From assembly GCA_003134655.1 (NCBI GenBank), contig PLBY01000045.1, positions 160,427 through 224,426 of the forward strand: a stretch of 64,000 nt of DNA. The letters run 5' to 3'. A program made the position numbers and the translations under genes. This DNA is from Acidobacteriaceae bacterium. Its GTDB lineage: Bacteria; Acidobacteriota; Terriglobia; Terriglobales; Acidobacteriaceae. This document shows positions 55,703 through 64,000 of the stretch, in pieces (positions within the stretch are counted from its first letter, which is position 1; each line of letters starts with the position of its first letter). Under the pieces are notes generated by a model. The model did not search any database, had not been told where the DNA came from, and was given only the letters and a program-made list of their open reading frames with translations.

Positions 55703-58162
55703 ATGTTCATTCAGGACGTGCGCTTGGCGTTGCGTCAACTGCACAAGAACCCTGGGTTCGCCCTGGCCGTGACTCTGACGCTGGCGTTGGGCGTTGGCGT
55801 CAACACGGCGGTCTTCAGCTTGCTCAATGGCTTCCTTTTGCGCCCGCTGCCCTATCCGGAGCCCGACCGTGTCGCTGTTCTCGTGCTGCATCAGGAAGGC
55901 GTTTCGTCCAAGTCAGGGCAGTTCGAACATCAGGACGAAACCAGCCAGGACGGGGATACTTGGGAAATGGTTCGGGACCGTGTGCCGTCGGTGCGAGCCG
56001 CTTCTTTCGGAGGGACCAGCGGCGTTAATCTGCAAGCCGGTTCTGGATCGCGCGCCAGCGTCAGCTACGTCCAGAACATGCGGGTTTCTGCCCATTACTT
56101 CGATGTCCTGGGCATCCAGCCTTTCCTGGGCCGCGGGTTTACAGACGAAGAAGATCGGCCCAACGGGCCGAGCGCTGTGATCTTGAGTTACGCACTCTGG
56201 CGTTCTGTCTTACAGTCTGATCCGCAGGTGCTCGGGAAACAGGTCATCCTCAAAGGCGAACCGCATACGGTCGTCGGAGTTTTGCCCGAGCGAGCCCAGC
56301 CCACTGGAGTCGCGGATCTCTGGACGCCTCTACAGCCACATCAGAGCGGAGAGTGCGGAGGAGACAATTGCGAGATCATCCTTCGCCTGGTTCCGGGCGC
56401 GTCGTGGCAGCAGGTGTCCGCCGAACTGGCTCGCGTGCGCAAGCCCTGGTTTGACGAGATGAGCAAGTCCAAAGGGCGCGCGTGGTTCTACGCGATGCCG
56501 CTTGCCCACGCCCTGACTTTCGATAACGGAATGCGGAGTCCGATTCTGGGGCTCATGTCTGCGGTCGGATTGATCCTGCTGATTGCCTGCGCCAATCTCG
56601 CCGGGCTGACACTGGTGCGGATTGCACGGCGCACTCCTGAGATCGCTACGCGCCTCGCTCTTGGAGCCAGCCAGTGGGTCGTCCTCCGACAACTCTGGGT
56701 AGAGAATTTTGTCTTAGCGCTGGTTGGCTCCGGGATTGGACTGGCTCTGGCCCGAGGCCTTCTCTCGACGTTGCCAGGGTTTCTGCCCGACTCCATGATG
56801 CCTCTCGGCGGTGCGTCCATGGATTTTCGCGTCCTGGCCTTTACGTTTGGAGCCTCGCTGTTCACCAGCCTACTCTTTGGTGCGCTGCCCGCTTTGCAGA
56901 TTCGCAGGGTCGATCTGCGGTCGTCGATGGCGAGTAGCAGCCATTCCGTTGCTAAAGGCTCCAGCCGCCTCCGTCAGTTGCTGATCGGCGCCGAAGTCGC
57001 GCTCACGGTGGTGCTGGTCGCGGGAGCAGGTCTGCTGGTCCGCAGTCTCATATACCTGGAGACCCTTCCACCGGGCTTCGATGCGAGCAATGTGATGTCA
57101 GCGACGCTTTCGCTCGACGACGCCCGCTATCGGGATGCCGCGGCGTTTCACAACCTGATCGAGCGAAGCGTGGCCGCGATGCACCAGATCCCCGGTGTCG
57201 AGGACGCGGCTGTCGGACTGAGTGTGCCGTACGAACGCGGCCTCAACGACGGCATCAAGATTGTGGACGGCAAACTCGCGGGACTGGAGGGCGGCTCCAG
57301 CGTTGCCTATGCAAGCCCTGAATATTTTCGGGTGCTGAGAATACCGGTTCTTGCCGGCCGTTCCATCGCCGAAAGCGACACACCAACTTCGGAGTCCGTT
57401 GCGGTCGTCAATGTTGATTTTGCCCCCAGGTTTTTCAATGAGCTGAACCCGGTTGGCCGCCACATTCAGATCGAGAAGCACACTTATGAAATTGTCGGAC
57501 TCGTCGCTAACGTCGCCAAGCGTCCCGGCATGAGTGGCGACGCGCCGATGTCGACTGAACCAGTGATCTATGTTCCGGCCACACAGATGGAACAAGGGCT
57601 CGTCAACGTCGCGCACATCTGGTTCCAACCGAGCTGGATTGTGCGCACGGCCGGACCGGTGCAGGGGCTCACGTCTGCGATGCAAAAAGCTCTCAGCCAG
57701 GTGGACCCAAACTTGCCGTTTTCCGGGTTCCGCTCGATGCAAGATCTCCTCGCGAAGAGCCTCTTGTATCAGAGAGTGGAGGTGGATCTCCTCGGGGTTT
57801 TGGCGGGGCTGGCGCTTTTGCTCTCTGGCGTCGGAATCTAAGGATTGGTTTCGAACCTCATTGTGCAGCGGACACGCGAGATTGGCATCCGCATGGCCCT
57901 CGGGTCTTCGATTCGACAGGCGATGATCGATGTTGGTTCTACAGGCATCGTGGCCGCTGGCTGCGGCCTGATCGCGGGACTGGCGCTATCCTTCGTTGCC
58001 CTTCGTGTTTTGCGCAGCGAGCTCTATGGAATCCGCGACTATGACCCGCTGACTCTGATGGCGGTTCCCGTAGTCATTGCAATCATTGCCGTGGCTGCGA
58101 GCTTCTTGCCGACCTTGCGGATCACTCGGATCGATCCGGCAGTCACGCTCAGAATGGAGTAG
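55703..58162 (+). pseudogene. ADOP-family ABC transporter permease (MacB/FtsX type), interrupted by in-frame TAA at 57839-57841
   Basis: MFIQDVRLALRQLHKNPGFALAVTLTLALGVGVNTAVFSLLNGFLLRPLPYPEPDRV ... LLLSGVGI[TAA]GLVSNLIVQRTREIGIRMALGSSIRQ ... LPTLRITRIDPAVTLRME. Confidence 0.9.
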
Positions 58163-58286
58163 GACACGCCGCCTCCCGCACCGTGCCCGGGAACAACGCG
58201 CGCGGATCTAGTCGCCAGTTCTACCTTGGAGGCCAGGCCGAGCAGGTACCGAGCGAATTCCCCAATTCACGATTCGCCGGCGCACG

Positions 58287-59756
58287 CTATTTCGCGGATG
58301 CGGCCAAGGTCGCAGGATCCAACTCCACGACCACCCAGTAAGCTGCGCGGGGCGGAGCCGTAAATGGAGTTTCCTTGCGCGTGTACGATAGATACAGGGC
58401 GCGCAGCATGCAGACAGCGAAAGTGTCGGGGCGCGTTTGAGTCTGCGCATTTTCCGCACTGCCGTCCTTTCCGATTTGCAGGAACAGTTCAACTTTGTGC
58501 TGGTCGCCGTTGGATTCCTTCAAGCACGAATCTTCAAAAACAGCCAACTTCTGCTCCAGGTCCTTGCGATAGGCTTGGCCTTGCGGAGTTTGCATGTTGT
58601 CCTGGGCTTCCTTCTGGGTGGCGCGGGCCTGCGCTTGCATAGGAGCGGCCTGAGCGGCAGTATCTCTGTTTTGCTTGAACCAAGCCTCCGTGCTCCATTT
58701 GTCCTCGCTCCAATTGTCACCCATGCGCTTGAACGCGGCATCTGCGACGACCCAGTCGCTGGACTTGGAGGCCATGAGCGCGAAAGAGTTCACGAGCAAC
58801 ATGGATACACCGTATTTCTGCTCAAGGGCAGCGAAACCACTTTGCAAGCGAGGCCAGGAAAAGTGATCGAACTCGGGCTCCTGGCAGGCACAGAGAATTC
58901 CCTCGGCAATCTGGAAATAGAGGATGTCGCCGGCTTTCCCGCCCACTCGGTTGGCGGTATCCTCTGCGAAACGCGCGGCATCGCCTTCTTCTCCGCTCCA
59001 CTTGGGCAGAAGATAATTGGAGTAAATCCGGTAATAGTATGAGTAGTCCGGTTCAAACTTGACCGCTTGTTGGAACAAGGCGGTGACCCGAGGCAGATCC
59101 CAACTCTGTCCCTCGGCGACTTTTTGCATCGCGATGTACCAGTCGGGGCATTTGCCGGCGAGAGCGGAGTTCTCATCGAGAATCGCTTTTGCTTTTGCCA
59201 TGCGCTCGCCAAACAGCTTCCACCCGCTTTCACTGACGCTATTGGAAAAGCCATCCCCGCGCGCGTCCCAGGCGTAACCTGCATACGACTCGGCCAAGGC
59301 AATCGGCGCCGCGACGGAGCTGGGGTTACGTTTCCCCCAGAGTTGGACAAGCTCCATATGCCGAAGCCAATCCTCTTGCGTGGGATGCCCGGGCTGGGGG
59401 GAATCGAGCCCGATATAGATATTGCGAAGCTTCCAGCCCCCACCCGAAAATCTCGTTTTGCCGGCCCGGGCAGCGTCGGCGAGGCAGTCCAGATCCGCGA
59501 ATTTTTCCTGCTTGAGCAGTTGGGCAATCGCAGTGCGGTATTCGTCTAAAGCGCGAACGTCGGTTGTGGTGTCGAATTGCGCATCCGAGAATGCACACGG
59601 CGAGGCAGCGCCTTGCGCTTTTCCGTCAGAGGCAGACGCACCAGCGCCATGGAAAAAAGCGGCCAGCAGCGTGGCCACGGCGACCATACGGGCGGCAGCG
59701 GTTATTCTGTGGAAGGTGCGGTTCACGCGGGGCAAACACGGGCAATGAGTCATCAT
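58287..59756 (-). CDS. DUF4034-like exported protein
   Basis: GGWKLRNIYIGLDSPQPGHPTQEDWLRHMELVQLWGKRNPSSVAAPIALAESYAGYAWDARGDGFS. Confidence 0.7.
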   Translation of the reverse strand: MMTHCPCLPRVNRTFHRITAAARMVAVATLLAAFFHGAGASASDGKAQGAASPCAFSDAQFDTTTDVRALDEYRTAIAQLLKQEKFADLDCLADAARAGKTRFSGGGWKLRNIYIGLDSPQPGHPTQEDWLRHMELVQLWGKRNPSSVAAPIALAESYAGYAWDARGDGFSNSVSESGWKLFGERMAKAKAILDENSALAGKCPDWYIAMQKVAEGQSWDLPRVTALFQQAVKFEPDYSYYYRIYSNYLLPKWSGEEGDAARFAEDTANRVGGKAGDILYFQIAEGILCACQEPEFDHFSWPRLQSGFAALEQKYGVSMLLVNSFALMASKSSDWVVADAAFKRMGDNWSEDKWSTEAWFKQNRDTAAQAAPMQAQARATQKEAQDNMQTPQGQAYRKDLEQKLAVFEDSCLKESNGDQHKVELFLQIGKDGSAENAQTQTRPDTFAVCMLRALYLSYTRKETPFTAPPRAAYWVVVELDPATLAASAK

Positions 59757-59960
59757 GAAGTCCAGTGCGAAGTTCTCGCAATTCGACCAAGAGCTATTAG
59801 ATATGCGTGATGCTACTAAGCGAGGAATGCAGTGTCGACGTTACCTTGGTGAAGGGTGAACGCAGGGTGAGAGCGGCTCTGTGGCATAATCTGCCGTTCT
59901 CCTGACAAGCAACCAGGGAAGCCAAAAACGCTACTCGGTGCCCGCAGGAAACGTGGCTAA

Positions 59961-60332
59961 ATGAGAAATCTCAAAATTATTCTCGGTATCGCTGTTCTCA
60001 TTCTGGCGTTGAGGATGGGCTGGCAGATTGGTTCGGCAGAAGTCGCCAACATGAACTTTCAAGAGGACCTGCGCGATCTGGGATCACAGGCAGGTGCTCA
60101 TGTTGGTGTGGTTGTGCCGCCGGGCTCAGATGAGGACGCGGCTCGTGCGGTAATTCGCAAGGCGAAAGAACACGGCATTGAACTGGAGCCTACTCAGGTT
60201 ACGGTGCGGCGCGTGGGCTCCGGAGAAACGTCAACCCTGCACCTTGCGGCGGACTATACGGTGCCAATCAATTTGGTGTTGTTTTCGTTCACCCTCCACT
60301 TTGTTCCATCGAGCGAGCGGAAAGGCATTTGA
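59961..60332 (+). CDS. Hypothetical membrane-anchored protein
   Basis: 123 aa; N-terminal TM NLKIILGIAVLILALRMGW. Confidence 0.65.
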   Translation: MRNLKIILGIAVLILALRMGWQIGSAEVANMNFQEDLRDLGSQAGAHVGVVVPPGSDEDAARAVIRKAKEHGIELEPTQVTVRRVGSGETSTLHLAADYTVPINLVLFSFTLHFVPSSERKGI

Positions 60333-60334
60333 GG

Positions 60335-60682
60335 CTATCCCGGGGGCCAGGCGAGCGGGCGTCCACCGAGCAGGTGGACGTGGAGGTGGAAGACCGACTG
60401 TCCGGCGCCGGGGCCGACGTTGAGGACGGTGCGGTATCCCTGCTCGATGTTGCGCTGGCGCGCGATGTGCGCGGCGGCGAGATGACAGCGGCCGATGATT
60501 TCGGCGTCGGCGTCTTCTGCTTCTTTCAATCCAGCAAAATGCTTCTTGGGAATGATGAGGACGTGCGTGGGCGCTTTGGGGCTGATGTCTTCGAAGGCGA
60601 AGACATGGTCGTCTTCGTAAACTTTCTTTGAGGGAATCTCGCCGCCGATGATGCGGCAGAAAAGGCAGTTGGGATCGGTCAT
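60335..60682 (-). CDS. HIT family (HinT-like) protein
   Basis: NCLFCRIIGGEIPSKKVYEDDHVFAFEDISPKAPTHVLIIPKKHF ... GQSVFHLHVHLLGGR (HxHxH). Confidence 0.95.
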   Translation of the reverse strand: MTDPNCLFCRIIGGEIPSKKVYEDDHVFAFEDISPKAPTHVLIIPKKHFAGLKEAEDADAEIIGRCHLAAAHIARQRNIEQGYRTVLNVGPGAGQSVFHLHVHLLGGRPLAWPPG

Positions 60683-60807
60683 GGCTTGCTAGTTTCTATC
60701 GGATGGCGCGTCGGGTCAAGGGCATGGGTCCGCTGGGAGGAGATTTCCAGAATTGATGCTTCGCCGTCCTGGCCAGACGCGGGCGGGGGCGCCCGCGCCA
60801 CATAAAA

Positions 60808-61581
60808 CTAGTCTAGCCGCACCAGGAAGACTGCGCCTTCGGGGGTTTCGGTTTCGGCAGCGAGCTTCTGGGCGCGGTCGTGGTCGTCGTCGAGGACGCG
60901 GACGCGGATCCACCAGTCTCCAGCGGGACTGTTGAAGCACAGGACTTTGGCGGTGTGATAGCGGCGCTTGAGGTGGTCGGAGAGTTGAGTGGCGGCGGGT
61001 TCGTGGGGGAATCCGCCAATCTGCACGGCCCATTTTCCGGGCGCACCGGCGGTCGCGGCCGACTGCATCAACTCGACCTTCACGGCGGCGACACCAGGCT
61101 TCCAGATGTCGAGTTTTTGCGCGGCGGCGAGAGAGAGATCGACGACGCGTCCGGGAATGAAGGGACCGCGGTCTGTGATGCGGACCAGCGCGTGCTGTCC
61201 GGTCTTGACGTTGGTGACGCGCACGATGGAGCCGAGCGGATAGGTGCGGTGCGCGGCTGTCATGGCATGCATGTTGTAGACTTCGCCGTTCGATCCGCGG
61301 CGGTTGTGGTACGGCGGTCCGTACCAACTGGCGAGTCCAGACTCGGTGGCAAGGGGCTTGGCATCGGCGGGGAGTGTGGGCTCGGCGAGGTCAGTGTTGG
61401 TGTCTTCGGCAGCCTTGGAGGGCGTGCGTTCTTTTGCAGCGGGAATATTTGCGGTGGGCTGGGACTCGCCCGGCTCAGGCGTTGAAACAGGCGGCGGAGG
61501 CGGGGGAACGTTCACGTGCGCCTGTTTGGGGTGGCCACAGCCACTCAGCAACAAAAGCGTGATGAGAACGATCAGGAACAT
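60808..61581 (-). CDS. rlpA: RlpA-like septal ring lytic transglycosylase / DPBB plus SPOR domain lipoprotein
   Basis: FLIVLITLLLLSGCG lipobox; GLASWYGPPYHNRRGSNGEVYNMHAMTAAHRTYPLGSIVRVTNVKTG...ITDRGPF; C-terminal SPOR-like. Confidence 0.92.
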   Translation of the reverse strand: MFLIVLITLLLLSGCGHPKQAHVNVPPPPPPVSTPEPGESQPTANIPAAKERTPSKAAEDTNTDLAEPTLPADAKPLATESGLASWYGPPYHNRRGSNGEVYNMHAMTAAHRTYPLGSIVRVTNVKTGQHALVRITDRGPFIPGRVVDLSLAAAQKLDIWKPGVAAVKVELMQSAATAGAPGKWAVQIGGFPHEPAATQLSDHLKRRYHTAKVLCFNSPAGDWWIRVRVLDDDHDRAQKLAAETETPEGAVFLVRLD

Positions 61582-61643
61582 GGCGATGCTGACGAAGCGA
61601 TCGCGGCGGTGCGGCGAGCCTGCAGATCGAGTGCCCGACTGCG

Positions 61644-61868
61644 CTATTTGGGCGGGTGGTGCTGCTCCATGTAGTCGGCGAATTCGTTGAGCTTCTGCGA
61701 GGCCGTGCGCAGCGCCTTGGTGGAGTGCGTGCGAACCGCCGGAACAACTTCGTCGTTGAGGTACTTGATGAATTCGGGAATCTCTTTTTCCAGGCGCTCG
61801 GCGGCTTCGTTGATGGTATGGCTGACACGTGCCGAAGCGTCTTCCACCTTGCGGTTGAAGTCGTTCAT
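61644..61868 (-). CDS. Small hypothetical helical protein
   Basis: MNDFNRKVEDASARVSHTINEAAERLEKEIPEFIKYLNDEVVPAVRTHSTKALRTASQKLNEFADYMEQHHPPK. Confidence 0.7.
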   Translation of the reverse strand: MNDFNRKVEDASARVSHTINEAAERLEKEIPEFIKYLNDEVVPAVRTHSTKALRTASQKLNEFADYMEQHHPPK

Positions 61869-62040
61869 GGTGCTCCTCGTAATGACTCGGCGTGAGTGGA
61901 TTCACGCGGCGTTGCGGATTGCCAGGCAGGGCTATTATTTCGTGCCGAAGGTGCCGGGTCAATGGTGAGCAGCGGAATTCGGTGGTTCGGGTAGGAGTCG
62001 TGGGCCGGGTTCTTCCCTGCTGTAAAATGCGGGCTCCAGC

Positions 62041-63141
62041 ATGAGTTCGCAAGCAAAATCGCACGCCGAGTTGCGGGATCGAATGTTTCGTACGCAACTG
62101 CTGGCTTGGTATGACACGCACGCGCGCGATCTGCCGTGGCGCGAGAGTCACGATCCGTACCGGGTGTGGCTGTCGGAGATCATGCTGCAGCAGACGCGGG
62201 TGGCGGCGGTGATTGTGCACTATCACGAGTTTCTGCGGCGGTTTCCTACGGTGGAGAAGCTGGCGCGTGCGCGGGAGGCTTCCGTGTTGGCTGTATGGAG
62301 CGGCCTGGGATATTACCGGCGGGCACGCATGCTGCACGCGGCAGCGAAGGTTGTGGTGCGGGAACGGGGAGGGAAGTTTCCAGAAACAGCGGAGGGATTG
62401 CGGGAGTTGCCCGGAGTGGGGCGCTATACGGCGGCGGCGATTGCCAGCATTGCATTTGGCGAGGCGGTCGCGGTTGTAGACGGGAATGTGGAGCGGGTGC
62501 TGCAGCGGTTTTCTGGGCAGAGGCTGGTCGGGGAGGAATTCTGGCTGGCAGCGGAGACGTTGCTGGATCGGGCACGTCCGGGAGATTTCAATCAGGCGAT
62601 GATGGAGCTGGGTGCGACCGTGTGTACGCCGCGGGCACCGGCATGCCTGACTTGCCCGGTGGTGGAGTTGTGCGCGACGCGCGGGGAGTTAGAGGGATCG
62701 GCAAAGAAGTCGCGACAGAAGAAGAGGGAGATTCATTACGTTCTGGCTCTCCGCGAGGACGCGGTATTTCTGGTGCAGAGAGCGCACAACGCGCGGCTGA
62801 TGGCGGGGATGTGGGAGTTACCTGAGGTGAATGGAGGTGCCCCAGGGGCTAAAGCCCGGCCCAACGGGGCAGGCAAGATCGCAGCGCTGAAAGCGCTGCG
62901 CCACCCAAAAACAAAAAACGGTGACCATGCCGATGCCTGCTTCACGCTCAAACATTCGATCACGGTAACGGACTACACCGTACGGGTTTGGCGAGTGGCT
63001 GCGGCCTCACAGGAGGAAGGCAAATGGATTCCGGCGGAGAGATTGTCGCGGGTTGCGCTTACGGGGCTGGCGCGGAAAATTCTGCGGAAAGCGGGAATCA
63101 GTCCTCCCCATCCGAAAGGCCGGTTGCGTCATCTAAAGTAG
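62041..63141 (+). CDS. mutY: A/G-specific adenine glycosylase
   Basis: DLPWRESHDPYRVWLSEIMLQQTRVAAVIVHYHEFLRRFP, LPGVGRYTAAAIASIAFGEAVAVVDGNVERVL, Fe-S CxxxxxxCxxC...C pattern; insert of family A element near C-terminus. Confidence 0.95.
   Translation: MSSQAKSHAELRDRMFRTQLLAWYDTHARDLPWRESHDPYRVWLSEIMLQQTRVAAVIVHYHEFLRRFPTVEKLARAREASVLAVWSGLGYYRRARMLHAAAKVVVRERGGKFPETAEGLRELPGVGRYTAAAIASIAFGEAVAVVDGNVERVLQRFSGQRLVGEEFWLAAETLLDRARPGDFNQAMMELGATVCTPRAPACLTCPVVELCATRGELEGSAKKSRQKKREIHYVLALREDAVFLVQRAHNARLMAGMWELPEVNGGAPGAKARPNGAGKIAALKALRHPKTKNGDHADACFTLKHSITVTDYTVRVWRVAAASQEEGKWIPAERLSRVALTGLARKILRKAGISPPHPKGRLRHLK
62836..62910 (-). repeat. Interspersed palindromic element family A, copy A4 (inside mutY CDS)
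   Basis: ggtgccccaggggctaaagcccggcccaacggggcaggcaagatcgcagcgctgaaagcgctgcgccacccaaaa; translated GAPGAKARPNGAGKIAALKALRHPK. Confidence 0.88.
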
Positions 63142-63206
63142 AAGCGGTTTGGCAGGTTATGCGCTGGCTGCGGCACTTATTGCAAGGACGAACCGGAGGA
63201 CGAAAG

Positions 63207-63704
63207 ATGGCGGCATTGACCATTGGGGCGAAGGCGCCGGAGTTTGATTTGAAGACTTTGGATGGGAAGCGGTTCTCGTTGAGTGACGAACTCGCGCACC
63301 GGCCGGTGGTGCTGGTGTTTTTCAAGGTCTCGTGTCCGACGTGCCAGTATGCGCTGCCGTTGTTCGAGAGATTGCATCAAGCCTACGAGGGCCAGGGCGT
63401 CACGCTGGTGGGCATTTCCCAGAACGATGCCAAGGAGACGGCAGCGTTTAACAAGGAATTCGGGATCTCGTTTCCCGTGCTACTCGATGACACGCGTTCT
63501 TACCCAGCTTCGAACGCCTATGGGTTGACCAACGTCCCCACCATCTTCTGGGTCGCACAGGATGGGGAGATTGAGGTTTCCAGCGTAGGCTGGCTCAAGG
63601 CGGACTTTGAAGAGATCAATCGCAGGATGGCCACGGCGGGAGAGATTGCTCCGGCAGTGATGTTCAAGCCGGGCGAAGATGTGCGGGATTTCCGCGCGGG
63701 TTGA
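63207..63704 (+). CDS. Peroxiredoxin/TlpA-like thiol-disulfide redoxin
   Basis: ALTIGAKAPEFDLKTLDGKRFSLSDELAHRPVVLVFFKVSCPTCQYALPLFERLHQAYEGQGVTLVGIS; GGAGGA RBS upstream of ATG 63207. Confidence 0.88.
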   Translation: MAALTIGAKAPEFDLKTLDGKRFSLSDELAHRPVVLVFFKVSCPTCQYALPLFERLHQAYEGQGVTLVGISQNDAKETAAFNKEFGISFPVLLDDTRSYPASNAYGLTNVPTIFWVAQDGEIEVSSVGWLKADFEEINRRMATAGEIAPAVMFKPGEDVRDFRAG

Positions 63705-64000
63705 GGGTCGAAAAACTAGCCGCCGGGCCGGTGGCTAACAAATCGCCGAGCTGCCGCTCGGCGGACGGGCGAAGGCGCCCGTCCCCACACAAGCAATTAC
63801 CCCACCCAAGGATACCAAGCTCACCACAGCGAGTAAGCCCGCGCATCTGGACACGTCCGGGCGGGTGCTTTGTTCCGAGAGTGGGTGGACTCTCGTGCGG
63901 TCGAGGGCGTCAGTTCTCGTCCAACCTCGGCGAGGCCTCCTTTACAATTCCTGTAGACCTACAGAAAAAAGGCTTCCAGCAAGCGCGCCGCTTGGTTTTG

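Noticed and set aside
1-64000. tRNA genes, rRNA, prophage or transposase
   Set aside because: Read-through by eye found no convincing T-loop/anticodon pairing, rRNA or integrase/transposase motif; a tRNAscan-SE run would be needed to exclude tRNAs formally.

Overview
This 64 kb window looks like chromosomal DNA from a Gram-negative bacterium, most likely an Acidobacteriota relative (inferred from gene content and repeat style, not computed). It is mostly ordinary chromosome: an LPS inner-core/Kdo cluster (ICMT-like, waaC, split hldE as two genes, lpxK, waaA), gatB, GH1 and GH29 glycosidases, tandem type IV pilin-like genes, a CpaE-like ATPase, hisS, an Oar/TonB-type receptor, rpsU, mtaB, an ABC-2 exporter, a STAS-receiver fusion, a Ser/Thr kinase with a beta-propeller, the infC-rpmI-rplT-pheS-pheT operon, an EAL/HDOD protein, an ADOP-type ABC permease, rlpA, mutY and a redoxin. 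I saw no CRISPR array, prophage, transposase, rRNA or tRNA. The main observations are: (1) a BCP-type peroxiredoxin with an in-frame TGA exactly at the peroxidatic Cys, followed by a SECIS-like hairpin, so probably a selenoprotein that standard ORF callers split; (2) interspersed palindromic repeats that have entered conserved genes in frame (mtaB twice, pheT, mutY, waaC C-terminus), similar in concept to Rickettsia palindromic elements; (3) two 48-bp hairpin copies 23 kb apart whose six differences are all compensatory; (4) infC with no ATG/GTG/TTG available for its conserved N-terminus, implying an AUC start; (5) a six-hairpin cassette; (6) two apparently broken genes (ADOP permease nonsense codon, alpha-hydroxy-acid oxidase frameshift).
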